Shown in pieces: positions 47,109-56,362 of a DNA stretch of 64,000 bases (within the stretch, counting starts at the first letter, position 1; the number at the start of each line of letters is the position of its first letter). The DNA comes from Acidobacteriota bacterium. GTDB taxonomy: Bacteria > Acidobacteriota > Terriglobia > Acidiferrales > UBA7541. A model generated the notes under the pieces. It did not search any database. It was given only the letters and a program-made list of their open reading frames with translations, and was not told the origin of the DNA. Location of the stretch: assembly GCA_013289715.1 (NCBI GenBank), contig JABCZJ010000004.1, forward strand, positions 62,001-126,000, written 5' to 3'. The position numbers and the translations under genes were made by a program.

Positions 47109-47687
47109 ATGACGCCGGAAACCCAATCCGCTGGGGATACGACGGATCCGCGCATCCTGCGCAGCCGCCGCATGCTCATGGATGCGCTGGCTAATCTGCT
47201 GACCAAGAAGGAGTTCGAGCAGATATCGGTGCAGGAGATCGCCGACGAAGCCACCCTAAACCGGGCTACCTTTTATCTACATTATCAGGACAAGGCCGCG
47301 CTGCTGCAGGCCATGACCGAGACTCGCTTCCGCGGCCTCATCGATCGGCGAGGCATCTCCTTCACCAACTGTGAGGGAGCTCTCCGGGCCATCGCCCTCG
47401 GCGTCTGCGACTATCTCACCGAGGTCACCAACTGCCCGGTGAAAGGGGCGCTGCTGCCGCTCGAAGGCTCGATCATCCCGGTCATCGAGGGCATGTTCAA
47501 GGAAGGGCTCGAGCGACATGGCCCGGCGCCCGGCGTCGATGTGGCACTGCTGGCGACCACCGCGGCCTGGGCCGTTTTCGGAGCGGCGCGCCTCTGGTTT
47601 CAGACCCCTGGCCGCACCCCTGCAGAAGAGATGGCCGCCAAGATCGAAGCCATGGTGACGCCGCTTTTTCTTGGCGCCCCGCAATAG
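47109..47687 (+). CDS. TetR/AcrR family regulator of the azoR-doxX unit
   Basis: The 192-residue protein has an N-terminal TetR HTH (RILRSRRMLMDALANLL, ISVQEIADEATLNRATFYLHYQDKAALL) and a helical C-terminal domain ending in the TetR_C type helix pair (VDVALLATTAAWAVFGAARLWF). The N-terminal HTH differs from the other TetR of this window. It is divergent from azoR with a dyad between, so it is probably the local repressor responding to a quinone-like compound. ATG 47109 is close to the end of the dyad; no strong ribosome-binding site. Confidence 0.9.
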   Translation: MTPETQSAGDTTDPRILRSRRMLMDALANLLTKKEFEQISVQEIADEATLNRATFYLHYQDKAALLQAMTETRFRGLIDRRGISFTNCEGALRAIALGVCDYLTEVTNCPVKGALLPLEGSIIPVIEGMFKEGLERHGPAPGVDVALLATTAAWAVFGAARLWFQTPGRTPAEEMAAKIEAMVTPLFLGAPQ

Positions 47688-47750
47688 TCGATTATGGCGC
47701 GTGGCCAAGCCTTCCACAGCACCCAAGCGAACGCCTGGTTTTTCTGGGTG

Positions 47751-47779
47751 CCGCACTCTCGCCGCAGGCGAGGGTGCGG
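47751..47779 (+). repeat. 13-bp hairpin after the TetR gene
   Basis: CCGCACTCTCGCC, a three-base loop GCA, and GGCGAGGGTGCGG pair with one G-T. It lies 64 bases after the TetR stop and could be its terminator, though there is no T-run. Confidence 0.5.
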
Positions 47780-47886
47780 GTGTAGACTCACCCCCGCAAC
47801 ACCCCTCCGCTGGAACTCCTACCTCGGTTCTCGATCCGATCGGCCGCACACACGTGCGCGCTCCATCCGGCGGCTCGAGAATCTTT

Positions 47887-47914
47887 GTAGGTCGTGGCTT
47901 CAGCGACGACCTAC
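47887..47914. repeat. GTAG-hairpin repeat (perfect 9-bp stem)
   Basis: GTAGGTCGT and ACGACCTAC are exact reverse complements around GGCTTCAGCG. The GTAG start and the TTCAG loop link it to the elements near 31.7 and 36.2 kb. Confidence 0.6.
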
Positions 47915-48369
47915 TAATAATAAGAAAGACGGCGCGAAGCGCCTACCTTTCGCCGAGCCTTTCCCACGTGTTTTCGAGTTGCTCGCGCCCGGCCTGGCCC
48001 GATCCGCCCCCGCGAGGCCCCCACCGCTTAGTTTGCACGTGCGTCATCTTAACGACCGTGTAATCGTCAGTCGTGCGCTGATTTCATCACCACAAGGGGG
48101 ATACATGGTCCACGCTGCTCGCGCTTCCGCATCCCGCGCGGCCACCCCACCCTCCCCCAATCAATCGCTAGTTTTTGTCGCTCTTTAACCGTTTCGCAGC
48201 ACCTCGTCGCTTACCAATCACAAGTCACGCAATTCCTAATCGCTAGTTTTTCTGCCATTTTGGCGCCTGCGCCGCACTTCAACAATGGTCGTCGCAAATC
48301 TCGAACCGCAACAAATTTGCGCGTCCACGCTTTTCACTTCGTCGCGGAATCATGTATTCTGCTGGGCCT

Positions 48370-49653
48370 ATGCTGGACTTGGGATATGTGCGGGAACATC
48401 TGGATGTGATCGAGAAGATGGCGCGGGAGCGCGGCGCCACGCTCGACCTTGCGCCTTTTCGCGCCCTCGATACGGACCGGCGGATGGTGATTACTTCGGC
48501 GGAGCGCCTGAAGGCGGAGCGCAACAAGGCCAGCGAGGAAATTGCGCGGATGAAGAAGCGTGGCGAAGATGCCACGGCGCTGCTGGCGCTGATGAAGCAG
48601 GTCTCCGACCAGATCAAACGTGACGACGAGACCATCACGGTGCTCGACGAGCAGCTGAAGCAATTCCTGCTGACCGTGCCGAATATTCCCCACGCGAGCG
48701 TGCCGGTGGGAAAATCCGCAACGGAAAATGTGGAAGTGCGCCGCTGGGGCGCGCCCCCGCAATTCGATTTCAAGCCGAAGGCGCATTGGGAACTGGGCGA
48801 AGGCGCGGGGATACTGGATTTCGAGGCGGCGATCAAAATCGCGGGCGCGCGCTTTGCGGTGTACAAAGGCCTGGGCGCGCGCCTCGAAAGGGCGCTCGCG
48901 AATTTTTTCCTGGACGTGCACACGCGCGAACACGGCTACACGGAAATTCTGCCGCCGTTTCTGGTGAACACCGCTTCGCTAACCGGCGTGGGCCAGCTGC
49001 CGAAATTCGCGGCAGACATGTTTCACTTGGAAGGCACGGACCTGTGGCTCACGCCGACGTCCGAAGTGGAATTGACCAGCCTGTATCGCGACACGACGCT
49101 GGAGCCCGACGCGCTGCCGATCAAGGTGTGCGCCTGGACGGCGTGCTTCCGCTCCGAAGCCGGAGCCGCGGGACGCGACACGCGCGGCCTGAAGCGCCAG
49201 CACCAGTTTCAAAAAGTGGAAATGTTCAGATTCACGCGACCGGAGCAGAGCTACGACGAACTGGAAGCGCTGGTCGCAAACGCCGAAGCGATTCTGCAGC
49301 GGCTGGGCCTGCATTATCGCGTGATGCTGCTCTGCACCGCCGACATGGGATTCGCGTCGGCGAAAACCTACGATATCGAGGTGTGGCTGCCTTCGGCAGG
49401 CGAGTTCATGGAAATTTCCTCGTGCTCGAATACGGAAGCGTTCCAAGCGCGACGCTCCGGGATTCGTTTTAAGCCGCCCGGCGGGAAGAAATCGGAATTC
49501 GTGCACACGCTGAATGGCTCTGGGCTGGCGGTAGGTCGTACATGGATCGCGCTGCTGGAAAATTTTCAGCACGCGGATGGGTCGGTGGCAATCCCGGAAG
49601 CTTTGCGGCCATACATGGGCGTAGACGTCATTCCAGTCGCGGCGAAAACGTAA
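48370..49653 (+). CDS. serS: Serine--tRNA ligase
   Basis: The 427-residue class II synthetase charges tRNA-Ser. The N-terminal coiled-coil arm (about 30-100; LKAERNKASEEIARMKKRG) and the catalytic core are complete. The core has TSEVELTSLYRD, motif 2 (CFRSEAGAAGRDTRGLKRQHQFQKVE) and motif 3 (HTLNGSGLAVGRTWIALLENFQ). EISSCSNTEAFQARR is the serine-site signature. ATG 48370 matches the family N-terminus (MLDLGYVREHLD); the open frame six codons upstream is not needed. Its ribosome-binding site is weak. Confidence 0.97.
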   Translation: MLDLGYVREHLDVIEKMARERGATLDLAPFRALDTDRRMVITSAERLKAERNKASEEIARMKKRGEDATALLALMKQVSDQIKRDDETITVLDEQLKQFLLTVPNIPHASVPVGKSATENVEVRRWGAPPQFDFKPKAHWELGEGAGILDFEAAIKIAGARFAVYKGLGARLERALANFFLDVHTREHGYTEILPPFLVNTASLTGVGQLPKFAADMFHLEGTDLWLTPTSEVELTSLYRDTTLEPDALPIKVCAWTACFRSEAGAAGRDTRGLKRQHQFQKVEMFRFTRPEQSYDELEALVANAEAILQRLGLHYRVMLLCTADMGFASAKTYDIEVWLPSAGEFMEISSCSNTEAFQARRSGIRFKPPGGKKSEFVHTLNGSGLAVGRTWIALLENFQHADGSVAIPEALRPYMGVDVIPVAAKT

Positions 49654-49842
49654 GAAGATCTTTGGCACAGAGACACATAGAAAACCTGAAGCCGAAAAAA
49701 CAGGCTCCCACAAGAGCACGAACACAGAAAAAGGTGGAATTGAGGCCACAGAGAAAAACGACGAGCCGGCGGGGTTCGCAGTTCCTTTCTCAAATTTTTC
49801 TCTCTGCCTCTGTGACTCTGTGGCCGATTTTTTTGTGGCGTG

Positions 49843-50652
49843 CTAGGAGATCGGACCGACCAGAACCATCGGGCCTGTGGGATGCGGCATGCCGCCAACG
49901 GGTTCGAGCGACACTGCGAATTCTTTTGCCGTGACGCCTGCAGGAAGCTTCATCATCATGTGGCTCATCTCGCCGTTCCTGGGATTGAAGACGCCGGCGC
50001 TGATGGGCGCGCCGTTCATGGGCACCAGCCACAATTGGTAACTCTTGTCCGCCGGAGCCGAAGGCAGCCAGCCGTCGTAGGTCATCATTCCTTCCTTCGC
50101 ATTGTACAGCACGCGCGCATGGCCTTCCGCATGGCTTTCCGGCGTGCCCTTCTGCGACCAGAGCGGAACGACCATCGTCTCGCGCTCGGCGATCAGATCA
50201 GCTTGATGGCGCGTTTCGGCGAGTTCCTGCTTCTGCTGCGTGATGGTGTTGCGCAGATCGGCGAGCTGGCGATTGAGCTGTTCGTTGTGCAACCACAGCA
50301 GAACGGTGGCAAGCGCGAAGGCCGTCGCGACCGGCAGCAGCCCGGCCCACCAGCGCGCGAAGATTCCGCCGTCTACGGCCGGCTCGGGTTTCGCGTGCGC
50401 GAAGCTGCCGCCAGGACCTTCGGCCGATGCGATCACTTGACGCATGAGGGTTTCCTTCACGCCGGGCGAGGGAGCCACGGGCGGCGAAGCGAAGGCGAGG
50501 ATCGCCACGCGTCCGCGCGCTTCGGCGACTTTTTCGGCGCACTCCGCGCAGGATGCTACGTGCGATTCGAACGCTCGGCGTTCGGCGTCATCGAGGGCGC
50601 CTAGCGCGTAAAGATCGAAATCTTCCATCCGAGTTGGATGTTCGATGCTCAT
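49843..50652 (-). CDS. RskA-type anti-sigma factor
   Basis: The 269-residue protein has an N-terminal zinc-binding anti-sigma domain with ESHVASCAECAEKVAE (HxxxCxxC). One transmembrane helix lies at about residues 100-120 (LLPVATAFALATVLLWLHN), followed by a coiled-coil segment (LNRQLADLRNTITQQKQELAETR). A periplasmic RskA C-terminal domain ends the protein (YQLWLVPMNGAPISAGVFNPRNGE, EFAVSLEPVGGMPHPTGP). It would hold the co-encoded sigma factor at the membrane until released. Its start overlaps the sigma stop (ATGA). Confidence 0.92.
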   Translation of the reverse strand: MSIEHPTRMEDFDLYALGALDDAERRAFESHVASCAECAEKVAEARGRVAILAFASPPVAPSPGVKETLMRQVIASAEGPGGSFAHAKPEPAVDGGIFARWWAGLLPVATAFALATVLLWLHNEQLNRQLADLRNTITQQKQELAETRHQADLIAERETMVVPLWSQKGTPESHAEGHARVLYNAKEGMMTYDGWLPSAPADKSYQLWLVPMNGAPISAGVFNPRNGEMSHMMMKLPAGVTAKEFAVSLEPVGGMPHPTGPMVLVGPIS

Positions 50653-51206
50653 GAATGCAGATCCCGTTTCAGAGTTTCTACCGCCGAGCGCAGCCGCGTT
50701 TTCACGGTGCCGAGCGGGTCGCCGGTGCGCTGCGCGATTTCACTGTGCGTCAGGCCCTCAAAGTAGGCTAGCTCGATCGCGGCGCGCTGTTCTTTCGGCA
50801 GATTGTCCAGCGCGCTTATTACTTTGGACATCAATTGCTGCTGCGCGACGGAGCTTTCGAGGTTCGAGGCGACCACGACTGTGTTTTCGCTGAGTTCGTC
50901 GCCGCTGGCGGGATTGTGGCGCCGCAAACGTGAGAGGGCGCGATTGCGAGCGATCACCAGCAGCCAGCCGGACAGCGAGCCGCGCGAGGAATCGAACTGC
51001 GCGGCGTTGCGCCACAACTGATAGAAAATGTCCTGCAGAATTTCCTCGGCCGCCTGGGTGTCGCGCAAAATCCGGTTCAGGACAGAGGAGAGCATGCCAG
51101 CGTAGCGATCGTAAAGCGCGGCGAGCGCTGACTCGTCACGCTGCACGATCCGATGAATGAGCGACGCGTCCGTGGCCTTCAACTCCGCTCGCTTCTCCGC
51201 CGTCAC
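50649..51206 (-). CDS. ECF RNA polymerase sigma factor (SigK-like)
   Basis: The 185-residue protein has sigma region 2 (ALAALYDRYAGMLSSVLNRI, EEILQDIFYQLWRNAAQFD, GSLSGWLLVIARNRALSRLR) and region 4 (LPKEQRAAIELAYFEGLTHSEIAQRTGDPLGTVKTRLRSAV). This is an ECF sigma of the type paired with RskA-like anti-sigma factors. The start is a GTG at 51206 or the TTG just before it; the ribosome-binding site is weak. Its targets cannot be inferred. It probably activates its own operon together with the anti-sigma gene. Confidence 0.94.
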   Translation of the reverse strand: MTAEKRAELKATDASLIHRIVQRDESALAALYDRYAGMLSSVLNRILRDTQAAEEILQDIFYQLWRNAAQFDSSRGSLSGWLLVIARNRALSRLRRHNPASGDELSENTVVVASNLESSVAQQQLMSKVISALDNLPKEQRAAIELAYFEGLTHSEIAQRTGDPLGTVKTRLRSAVETLKRDLHS

Positions 51207-51606
51207 CAAGTAAATGCTGCTCCTATAGATACGCGCGCGCAGGGTTTCCGGATTGTGGTGCGGGATGGAAACGCCGTTTGGGACGCGCGGTTCGGCTGCC
51301 GTGGAGGGAGCGTAACTTGTTGGTAGGGCGGGGTCAACGGCGTTCTGGGGATTTCGGGGCCGCTGGGGAAGGCGGAATTACGCGGCTGGTGCGGATATTG
51401 CCGTGCGTATAAGTGCTTACTTTACATGTGTTTACGGATGCACGTGCGATCTTTACAGGGGAGAATCGCGATGAACACCGATGCCAGCATTTGCTGTGGT
51501 TCGATTGGTTTCCATTGACATCCTGTACGGCTTGACTAAACTTCGACTCGCGCAAGACTTACGGCCCTTACCAGTAATTGCTCGCCACGTCAGGAAGGAA
51601 CATTGA
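51207..51606. other. Intergenic region between the sigma factor and gdhA
   Basis: About 400 bases without a gene. It must hold the leftward sigma promoter and the rightward gdhA promoter. GTAAATGCTGC and TTTACATGTG stretches make it locally AT-richer. No operator was recognised. Confidence 0.5.
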
Positions 51607-52908
51607 ATGGCAACCGTTGCCAAACCCGCTAGCACGCAGCCCATCCCGCGGATCGCGCCGCGGGAGGACCTGAATCCGTATCGCATTTCGCAAATCCAGT
51701 TCGACATCGCGGCGGAATATCTGAAGCTGGACCCGGGACTGCGCCAGATTTTGCGCACGCCCAAGCGAGTGCTGGAGGTTTCCATCCCGACAAAGATGGA
51801 CAACGGGCAGATCAAGGTGTTCACCGGCTTTCGCGTGCAGCACAACGTGGCGCGCGGACCGGCGAAGGGCGGGATTCGCTATCATCCGGCGGTGACGCTG
51901 GACGAAGTGAAGGCGCTCGCGATGTGGATGACCTGGAAAACCGCGACGGTGAATATTCCTTTCGGCGGCGCGAAGGGCGGAGTGATCTGCGATCCCAAGC
52001 GGATGAGCAAGTCCGAACTGGAACGCATGACGCGGCGATTCGCGGCGGAAATTCTGCCGATCATCGGGCCGGAGCAGGATATTCCGGCGCCGGATGTGTA
52101 CACGGATTCGCAGACGATGGCTTGGATTATGGATACGTATTCCATGACCAAGGGACATTCGTCCTTGGGAGTGGTGACCGGGAAGCCGATTTCGATCGGC
52201 GGGTCGGAAGGGCGCAACGAGGCTACGGCGCGCGGGTGCGTAATCGCGGTGGAAGAAGCCTGCAAGGTGAAGAAACTTTCGCTGCGTGGGGCGAGCGTCG
52301 CGATCCAGGGTTTCGGGAATGCGGGTTCGATCGCGGCGAAATTATTTTCCGAAAAGAAGGCGCGCGTGATCGCGATCAGCGATTCGCGCGGCGGCGTTTT
52401 TAATTCGCGAGGGATCGATCCGCTGAAAGCGATGCGTTACAAGGAACGTTCCGGAACTGTCGTGGGGATGCCGGGCACTTCACGGATTTCGAATGATGAT
52501 TTGCTGACGATGAAGTGCGACATTCTGGTGCCGGCAGCTTTGGAAAATTCCATCACGTTGAATAATGCGGACCAGATCAAGGCGAAGATTGTGGCGGAAG
52601 CAGCGAACGGGCCAACGACCCCACACGCGGACGAAGTTCTCGCGCGCAAGGGCACTCTGGTGATTCCCGACGTGCTGGCGAATGCGGGCGGCGTTACCGT
52701 CAGCTATTTCGAATGGGTGCAGGACCTGCAAAGTTTCTTTTGGTCGGAAGCGGAAGTGAACGCGAAGCTCGATCTCGTGATGCGGCGCGCGTTTCATGAG
52801 GTGCACGAGACCGCGCGGAAGCATCGCGCGCATTTGCGCACCGGAGCTTACGTGCTGGCGGTCGGACGCGTTGCGGATGCCACGCTGGTGCGCGGGCTTT
52901 TTCCGTAG
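51607..52908 (+). CDS. gdhA: Glutamate dehydrogenase (Glu/Leu/Phe/Val family)
   Basis: The 433-residue enzyme interconverts glutamate and 2-oxoglutarate plus ammonia. The N-terminal domain has VSIPTKMDNGQIKVFTGFRVQHN, then GPAKGGIRYHP, with the substrate lysine in MWMTWKTATVNIPFGGAKGGV. The C-terminal nucleotide domain has SVAIQGFGNAGSIAA. The length suits hexameric bacterial/archaeal-type enzymes. Cofactor preference cannot be read with confidence. AAGGA precedes ATG 51607. It stands alone, convergent with the broken gene at 52912. Confidence 0.94.
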   Translation: MATVAKPASTQPIPRIAPREDLNPYRISQIQFDIAAEYLKLDPGLRQILRTPKRVLEVSIPTKMDNGQIKVFTGFRVQHNVARGPAKGGIRYHPAVTLDEVKALAMWMTWKTATVNIPFGGAKGGVICDPKRMSKSELERMTRRFAAEILPIIGPEQDIPAPDVYTDSQTMAWIMDTYSMTKGHSSLGVVTGKPISIGGSEGRNEATARGCVIAVEEACKVKKLSLRGASVAIQGFGNAGSIAAKLFSEKKARVIAISDSRGGVFNSRGIDPLKAMRYKERSGTVVGMPGTSRISNDDLLTMKCDILVPAALENSITLNNADQIKAKIVAEAANGPTTPHADEVLARKGTLVIPDVLANAGGVTVSYFEWVQDLQSFFWSEAEVNAKLDLVMRRAFHEVHETARKHRAHLRTGAYVLAVGRVADATLVRGLFP

Positions 52909-52911
52909 CTT

Positions 52912-54147
52912 CTAACGCAGCGTGAGGTCTGGTTCGTAATCGGGCTGAGATTCGCCAGGACAGCCGGACGGCCTGATTTCAGACACGCTGAAGATGCGAA
53001 ATGCGCCGTTCGTCCTGGACATTTTGAAATAGAGACTCTTCTGAACGGTCTCCGTTTCTCCCCAGTCAATTCCCACAACCCATCGCTTTGCCGGCGTCTC
53101 AGTTTCGCACGGCTGCACAAATCGCAGGCTCGAGAACTTGGGTGCCGCCGTCTTTTTCCACTGCGTCCATGAATGGGCCTGGTTTTCGTGAGTGTGCTCG
53201 ACTGACTTGGAAGCATCGCTCCATGGGAGCTGGAACCACTCGTCCAGAAAGTCCTGAGGGTGGAGAGCCACTGGGTCGATGCGAGTTACGGCGTCGCCGG
53301 AAATTCGAAAGTTCAGCAAGTGCATCCGAAGCAGGACGTCGAAATCGAGGCTTTGCTGAGCCACAAAACTCAAAGACACGGTGCCAGGTGTCGTTTTCAA
53401 CTTAAACAAATCGTCTTCAAGGAAAATGTCCGATTTCCCGGTGTATAACACTGCTGGTTCGTAGGCGTGCGAACCAGCGCGGAGGATCTTGTAGCGGATG
53501 CTCTGGCAGTTTGAAGAGCACTACGGATCCACATCCGCCGTGGCCACGAACCAATCCTCGTTGGCGTCGGGTGGAGAAATCGAGTATCCGAAATCCCCCT
53601 TAGCACCGTCTATGCGGCGGTACCCGTTCGCTTCCTGAGCCAAAACTAGGTTTCAAGCCGTTTTTTGCCATTGCCATATGTAGAGAGACGAGTCGGAGCC
53701 ACAAGGAATCTGTAGAGTCACGACGGCGACGAGTAAGTCCTGATGCTCCGCTGGTTTTTCAATCGTGATTTTCTGAATGAAACCGAATTCAGCATCTTCC
53801 GGGAGTGGTCCGGTGCGAGTGACATCCGGAACGTCGGCTCGCAATTCGATTCCGGCCGCTGCGCGGTCATTCAGAATTGACTCCTGCAATTTCTCGGGCG
53901 CCTGGTCGGCGGCCGCTCCGGCTAGTCGCGCTGCGACGAGATCGCGAAGCTCGTGCTTGAATTGGGTTAAGAGCACGCTGGCATCCTCTGGCACGTCAGT
54001 ACTGGGCAGTTCGCTATCTACGGGAATTGCCTTAAGCTTTTTTGCTGTTTGCGCGATGTCTTGGACCTGCGCACGCAGAAATGTTGGAACGAGGAGCGCG
54101 AAAACAATCGGAAGAGCAAAGCGCAGCTGAGCGGAAACCTTCCCCAT
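52912..54147 (-). pseudogene. Secreted-protein gene interrupted by in-frame TGA and TAG
   Basis: From ATG 54147 the frame encodes a signal peptide (RFALPIVFALLVPTFLRAQ) and a protein that stops at TGA 53653-53655 after IWQWQKTA. The same frame continues with coherent protein sequence (NLVLAQEANGYRRIDGAKGD, PPDANEDWFVATADVDP) to a TAG at 53521-53523. It then runs on (CSSNCQSIRYKILRAGSHAY, DIFLEDDLFKLKTTPGTVSL and VVGIDWGETETVQKSLYF) to a stop at 52912. Removing the two stops gives 411 codons without any frame change. Both stops are one G-to-A change from TGG (Trp), so two nonsense mutations are the simplest explanation. No family recognised. Confidence 0.7.
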
Positions 54148-54310
54148 TGGACGATTTTAGTCCCTCCTCACATGCGGCGCGGTAATTTCAGAAAGTAGTT
54201 GCTTGTGGAGCAAGAAGGCGCGTACATTTTCGTTAGCCGGTGCGCCAATGCGAAAAATGGCGGCGCCGGCGTAGTTGTCTGCAGGGGCCTCGCGCGGAGG
54301 GCACTCGCAC

Positions 54311-55201
54311 GTGAGTAATCACAACGGTCATACTAACCACGCACCACCTATCCTTCTGACGATTGCGGGATTTGATCCTTCCTGCGGCGCGGGCACTGCG
54401 GCCGACCTGAAAACTTTTGCGGCGCACAATTGTTACGGCGTGGCGGCGGTAACGGCGCTGACGGTGCAATCCACGCAGGGAGTGGTATCGGTACACGCAA
54501 CGCCTTCGGCCACGCTGCGCGCGCAGTTGGAAACGCTGCTGGAAGATATCGAGATCGCGGGCGTGAAGATCGGGATGCTGGCGAACCGCGCGAATGCTTC
54601 CGTGGTGACGGAATTTCTGGACAAGCACAAATTCACGCACGTGGTGCTGGATCCTGTGTTTCGTCCCACGGCGGGCAACGCGGAGTTGCTGGATACTTCC
54701 GGACTCAAGTTCGTGCGCGATGAATTATTGAAGCGCGTGAGCGTGATCACTCCCAACGTGCCGGAGGCGGAATTTTTGACTGGCCTCGAAGTGAAAGACC
54801 TCGCGGGAATGAAAGCGGCGGGGCTGAAACTGGTGGAAATGGGCGCGCAGGCAGTGGTAGTCACCGGCGGGCATCTGGAAAAACCGACGGACGTGTTGTG
54901 CATCGGCACGGAAGTGGAAACATTCGGCGGCGACCACGTGAAAAGCCCGAACACGCACGGTTCTGGTTGCACATTTTCATCGGCAATCCTGGCGCAAATG
55001 GCGAGCGGACAACAATTGCGCGAAGCCGTGATTCTGGCGAAGGCTTATGTGACGAAGGCGATCGAAAAATCCTACGCGATCGGCAAAGGCGCCGGACCGC
55101 TGAATCAGCTTTTCAGATTTCATCAGGAGCAGCCGCTGCGCGGAGTTCACGAAGTGCCACAGCACGGCATGCACCCCGCAGCAGAACCCGCCGCACATTA
55201 G
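54311..55201 (+). CDS. thiD: Bifunctional hydroxymethylpyrimidine/phosphomethylpyrimidine kinase
   Basis: ThiD phosphorylates the ThiC product to HMP-PP for thiamine synthesis. The ribokinase-fold protein (296 residues from GTG 54311) has LLTIAGFDPSCGAGTAADLKTFAAH, then VKIGMLANRANASVV. LDPVFRPTAGNAEL and VITPNVPEAEFLTG follow, then the anion hole/catalytic segment SPNTHGSGCTFSSAI with the catalytic Cys conserved. The GTG has GGAGGG nine bases upstream; the family normally begins near ILLTIAG, so a TTG at 54275 is less likely. The C-terminus carries a His/Pro-rich tail of about 40 residues. thiC is at the other end of the window. Confidence 0.94.
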   Translation: MSNHNGHTNHAPPILLTIAGFDPSCGAGTAADLKTFAAHNCYGVAAVTALTVQSTQGVVSVHATPSATLRAQLETLLEDIEIAGVKIGMLANRANASVVTEFLDKHKFTHVVLDPVFRPTAGNAELLDTSGLKFVRDELLKRVSVITPNVPEAEFLTGLEVKDLAGMKAAGLKLVEMGAQAVVVTGGHLEKPTDVLCIGTEVETFGGDHVKSPNTHGSGCTFSSAILAQMASGQQLREAVILAKAYVTKAIEKSYAIGKGAGPLNQLFRFHQEQPLRGVHEVPQHGMHPAAEPAAH

Positions 55202-55407
55202 ACCTATTGCGCAAAGTAGTTTCCAACGAAATGATCTTCGCGTTCTCGATGTTCTCGAGCCGTTGACTGCAAACATCCTGGATTCGTTGACATCCCCTCC
55301 GGCCCAACCTAGGATAAGCGCCAAGTACCGGACTTCTCGTCCCTGATTCACCAGACAATCGCGCACTAGAGAATTGTAGAAATGCTCGGCGGAGGCGAAA
55401 TCCATCC

Positions 55408-56112
55408 ATGGCTACGGGGAAAAAGGGGCGTATGAGGCAAAGTTCAGAATTAATGCTGGCCGCGTTGTTGCTGGTTTTCGTCGGGTTCGCGGCAACAAGA
55501 ACTAAAGTTTCGGCCGGTGAACATTTTGTGCCGCCGGACATCACCGCGGCGGGCGACATTCCCTACCCTGTCGACAACATCGCGTCCGGGCTTGTGTCAC
55601 TCGCCGTGAATGTGACCGCGGGAGGCCAGGTTCAGAACGTGCAGGAGGTGCGCGGCATATCGGGTCTTACCGCGGTAGCGACGAACGCCGTGACTACGTG
55701 GACTTTCTCGCCGGGAAAGCTCGACGGGGTCGCAGTCCCTTCCACAATCAATGTCCAAGTAGTCTTCAACCCTGGCACCTTGCAAAACCAGAATTTGCCG
55801 CTGCAGCCTGGGGCGCTGGTCGCGCCACCGCTTCCTGCGGGATACGAGCCGCCGCAGATGGCGCAGGCGTCATACGCCGTCTATCCTCCGAACAGCGTGG
55901 GCACGGGGACCGTAGTGCTCGACTTGGTGATAAACAAGTTCAGCGAAGTGAAAGAGGTGACGCCGATTCGCTCCGTGCCGTCGTTGACGGAAGCGGCAGC
56001 CGCTGCGGTGAAGAATTGGACAGTGAATCCGGCGACGATGAACGAAAAGAAGCTAAAGGCACATGTGATCGTAGCGTTTGTGTTCCGTTCGCCAAGCAAT
56101 TCGACTCCGTAG
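55408..56112 (+). CDS. Secreted protein with two TonB C-terminal-like domains
   Basis: The 234-residue protein has an N-terminal hydrophobic segment (SSELMLAALLLVFVGFAAT). Two copies of a TonB-C-like fold follow. The first is LVSLAVNVTAGGQVQNVQEVRG...AVTTWTFSPGKLDGVAV; the second is GTVVLDLVINKFSEVKEVTPIRS...AAVKNWTVNPATMNEKKLKAHVIVAFVFR. The V-x-V-x-x-x-G-x-V-x-x-V...A-V-x-x-W-x-F/V-x-P pattern repeats in order. It lacks the Pro-rich spacer of real TonB and is probably a periplasmic protein that uses this fold for binding. Downstream neighbours are also extracytoplasmic. Confidence 0.8.
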   Translation: MATGKKGRMRQSSELMLAALLLVFVGFAATRTKVSAGEHFVPPDITAAGDIPYPVDNIASGLVSLAVNVTAGGQVQNVQEVRGISGLTAVATNAVTTWTFSPGKLDGVAVPSTINVQVVFNPGTLQNQNLPLQPGALVAPPLPAGYEPPQMAQASYAVYPPNSVGTGTVVLDLVINKFSEVKEVTPIRSVPSLTEAAAAAVKNWTVNPATMNEKKLKAHVIVAFVFRSPSNSTP

Positions 56113-56362
56113 GGTTGGCTTGAATCCGGCGGAGTCTGGCGCGCGGTGCGCGTATCGATCCAGGGTACGTCGCGGCAACGCAGAAGATTGCCTGCGGAGG
56201 ACGCCGAGATAAGAGCGCAGGGTTCGCAGAGGATATCTGCAGGAAATTGAGCTCTCAGGCAGGCTTGCTCGAATACCCGCCGGAATTGCTAATACATGGC
56301 ATGCATTCGCGCCCGCCTCGAAATTTTCCTCTACAATTCCGCGTGAGACACGCGGAGGAGCG

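Larger units (their letters stand above)
47688..48369. other. Intergenic region with two strong hairpins, upstream of serS
   Basis: About 680 bases without a gene. It contains a 13-bp stem at 47751-47779, a GTAG-type hairpin at 47887-47914, and a small direct duplication (AATCGCTAGTTTTT at about 48166 and 48238). No T-box or tRNA was seen before serS. Confidence 0.55.

Noticed and set aside
53521..53655. Selenocysteine (TGA) or pyrrolysine (TAG) recoding
   Set aside because: Two different stop codons in one gene, no SECIS-like hairpin identified just after the TGA, and both fit Trp-to-stop point mutations.
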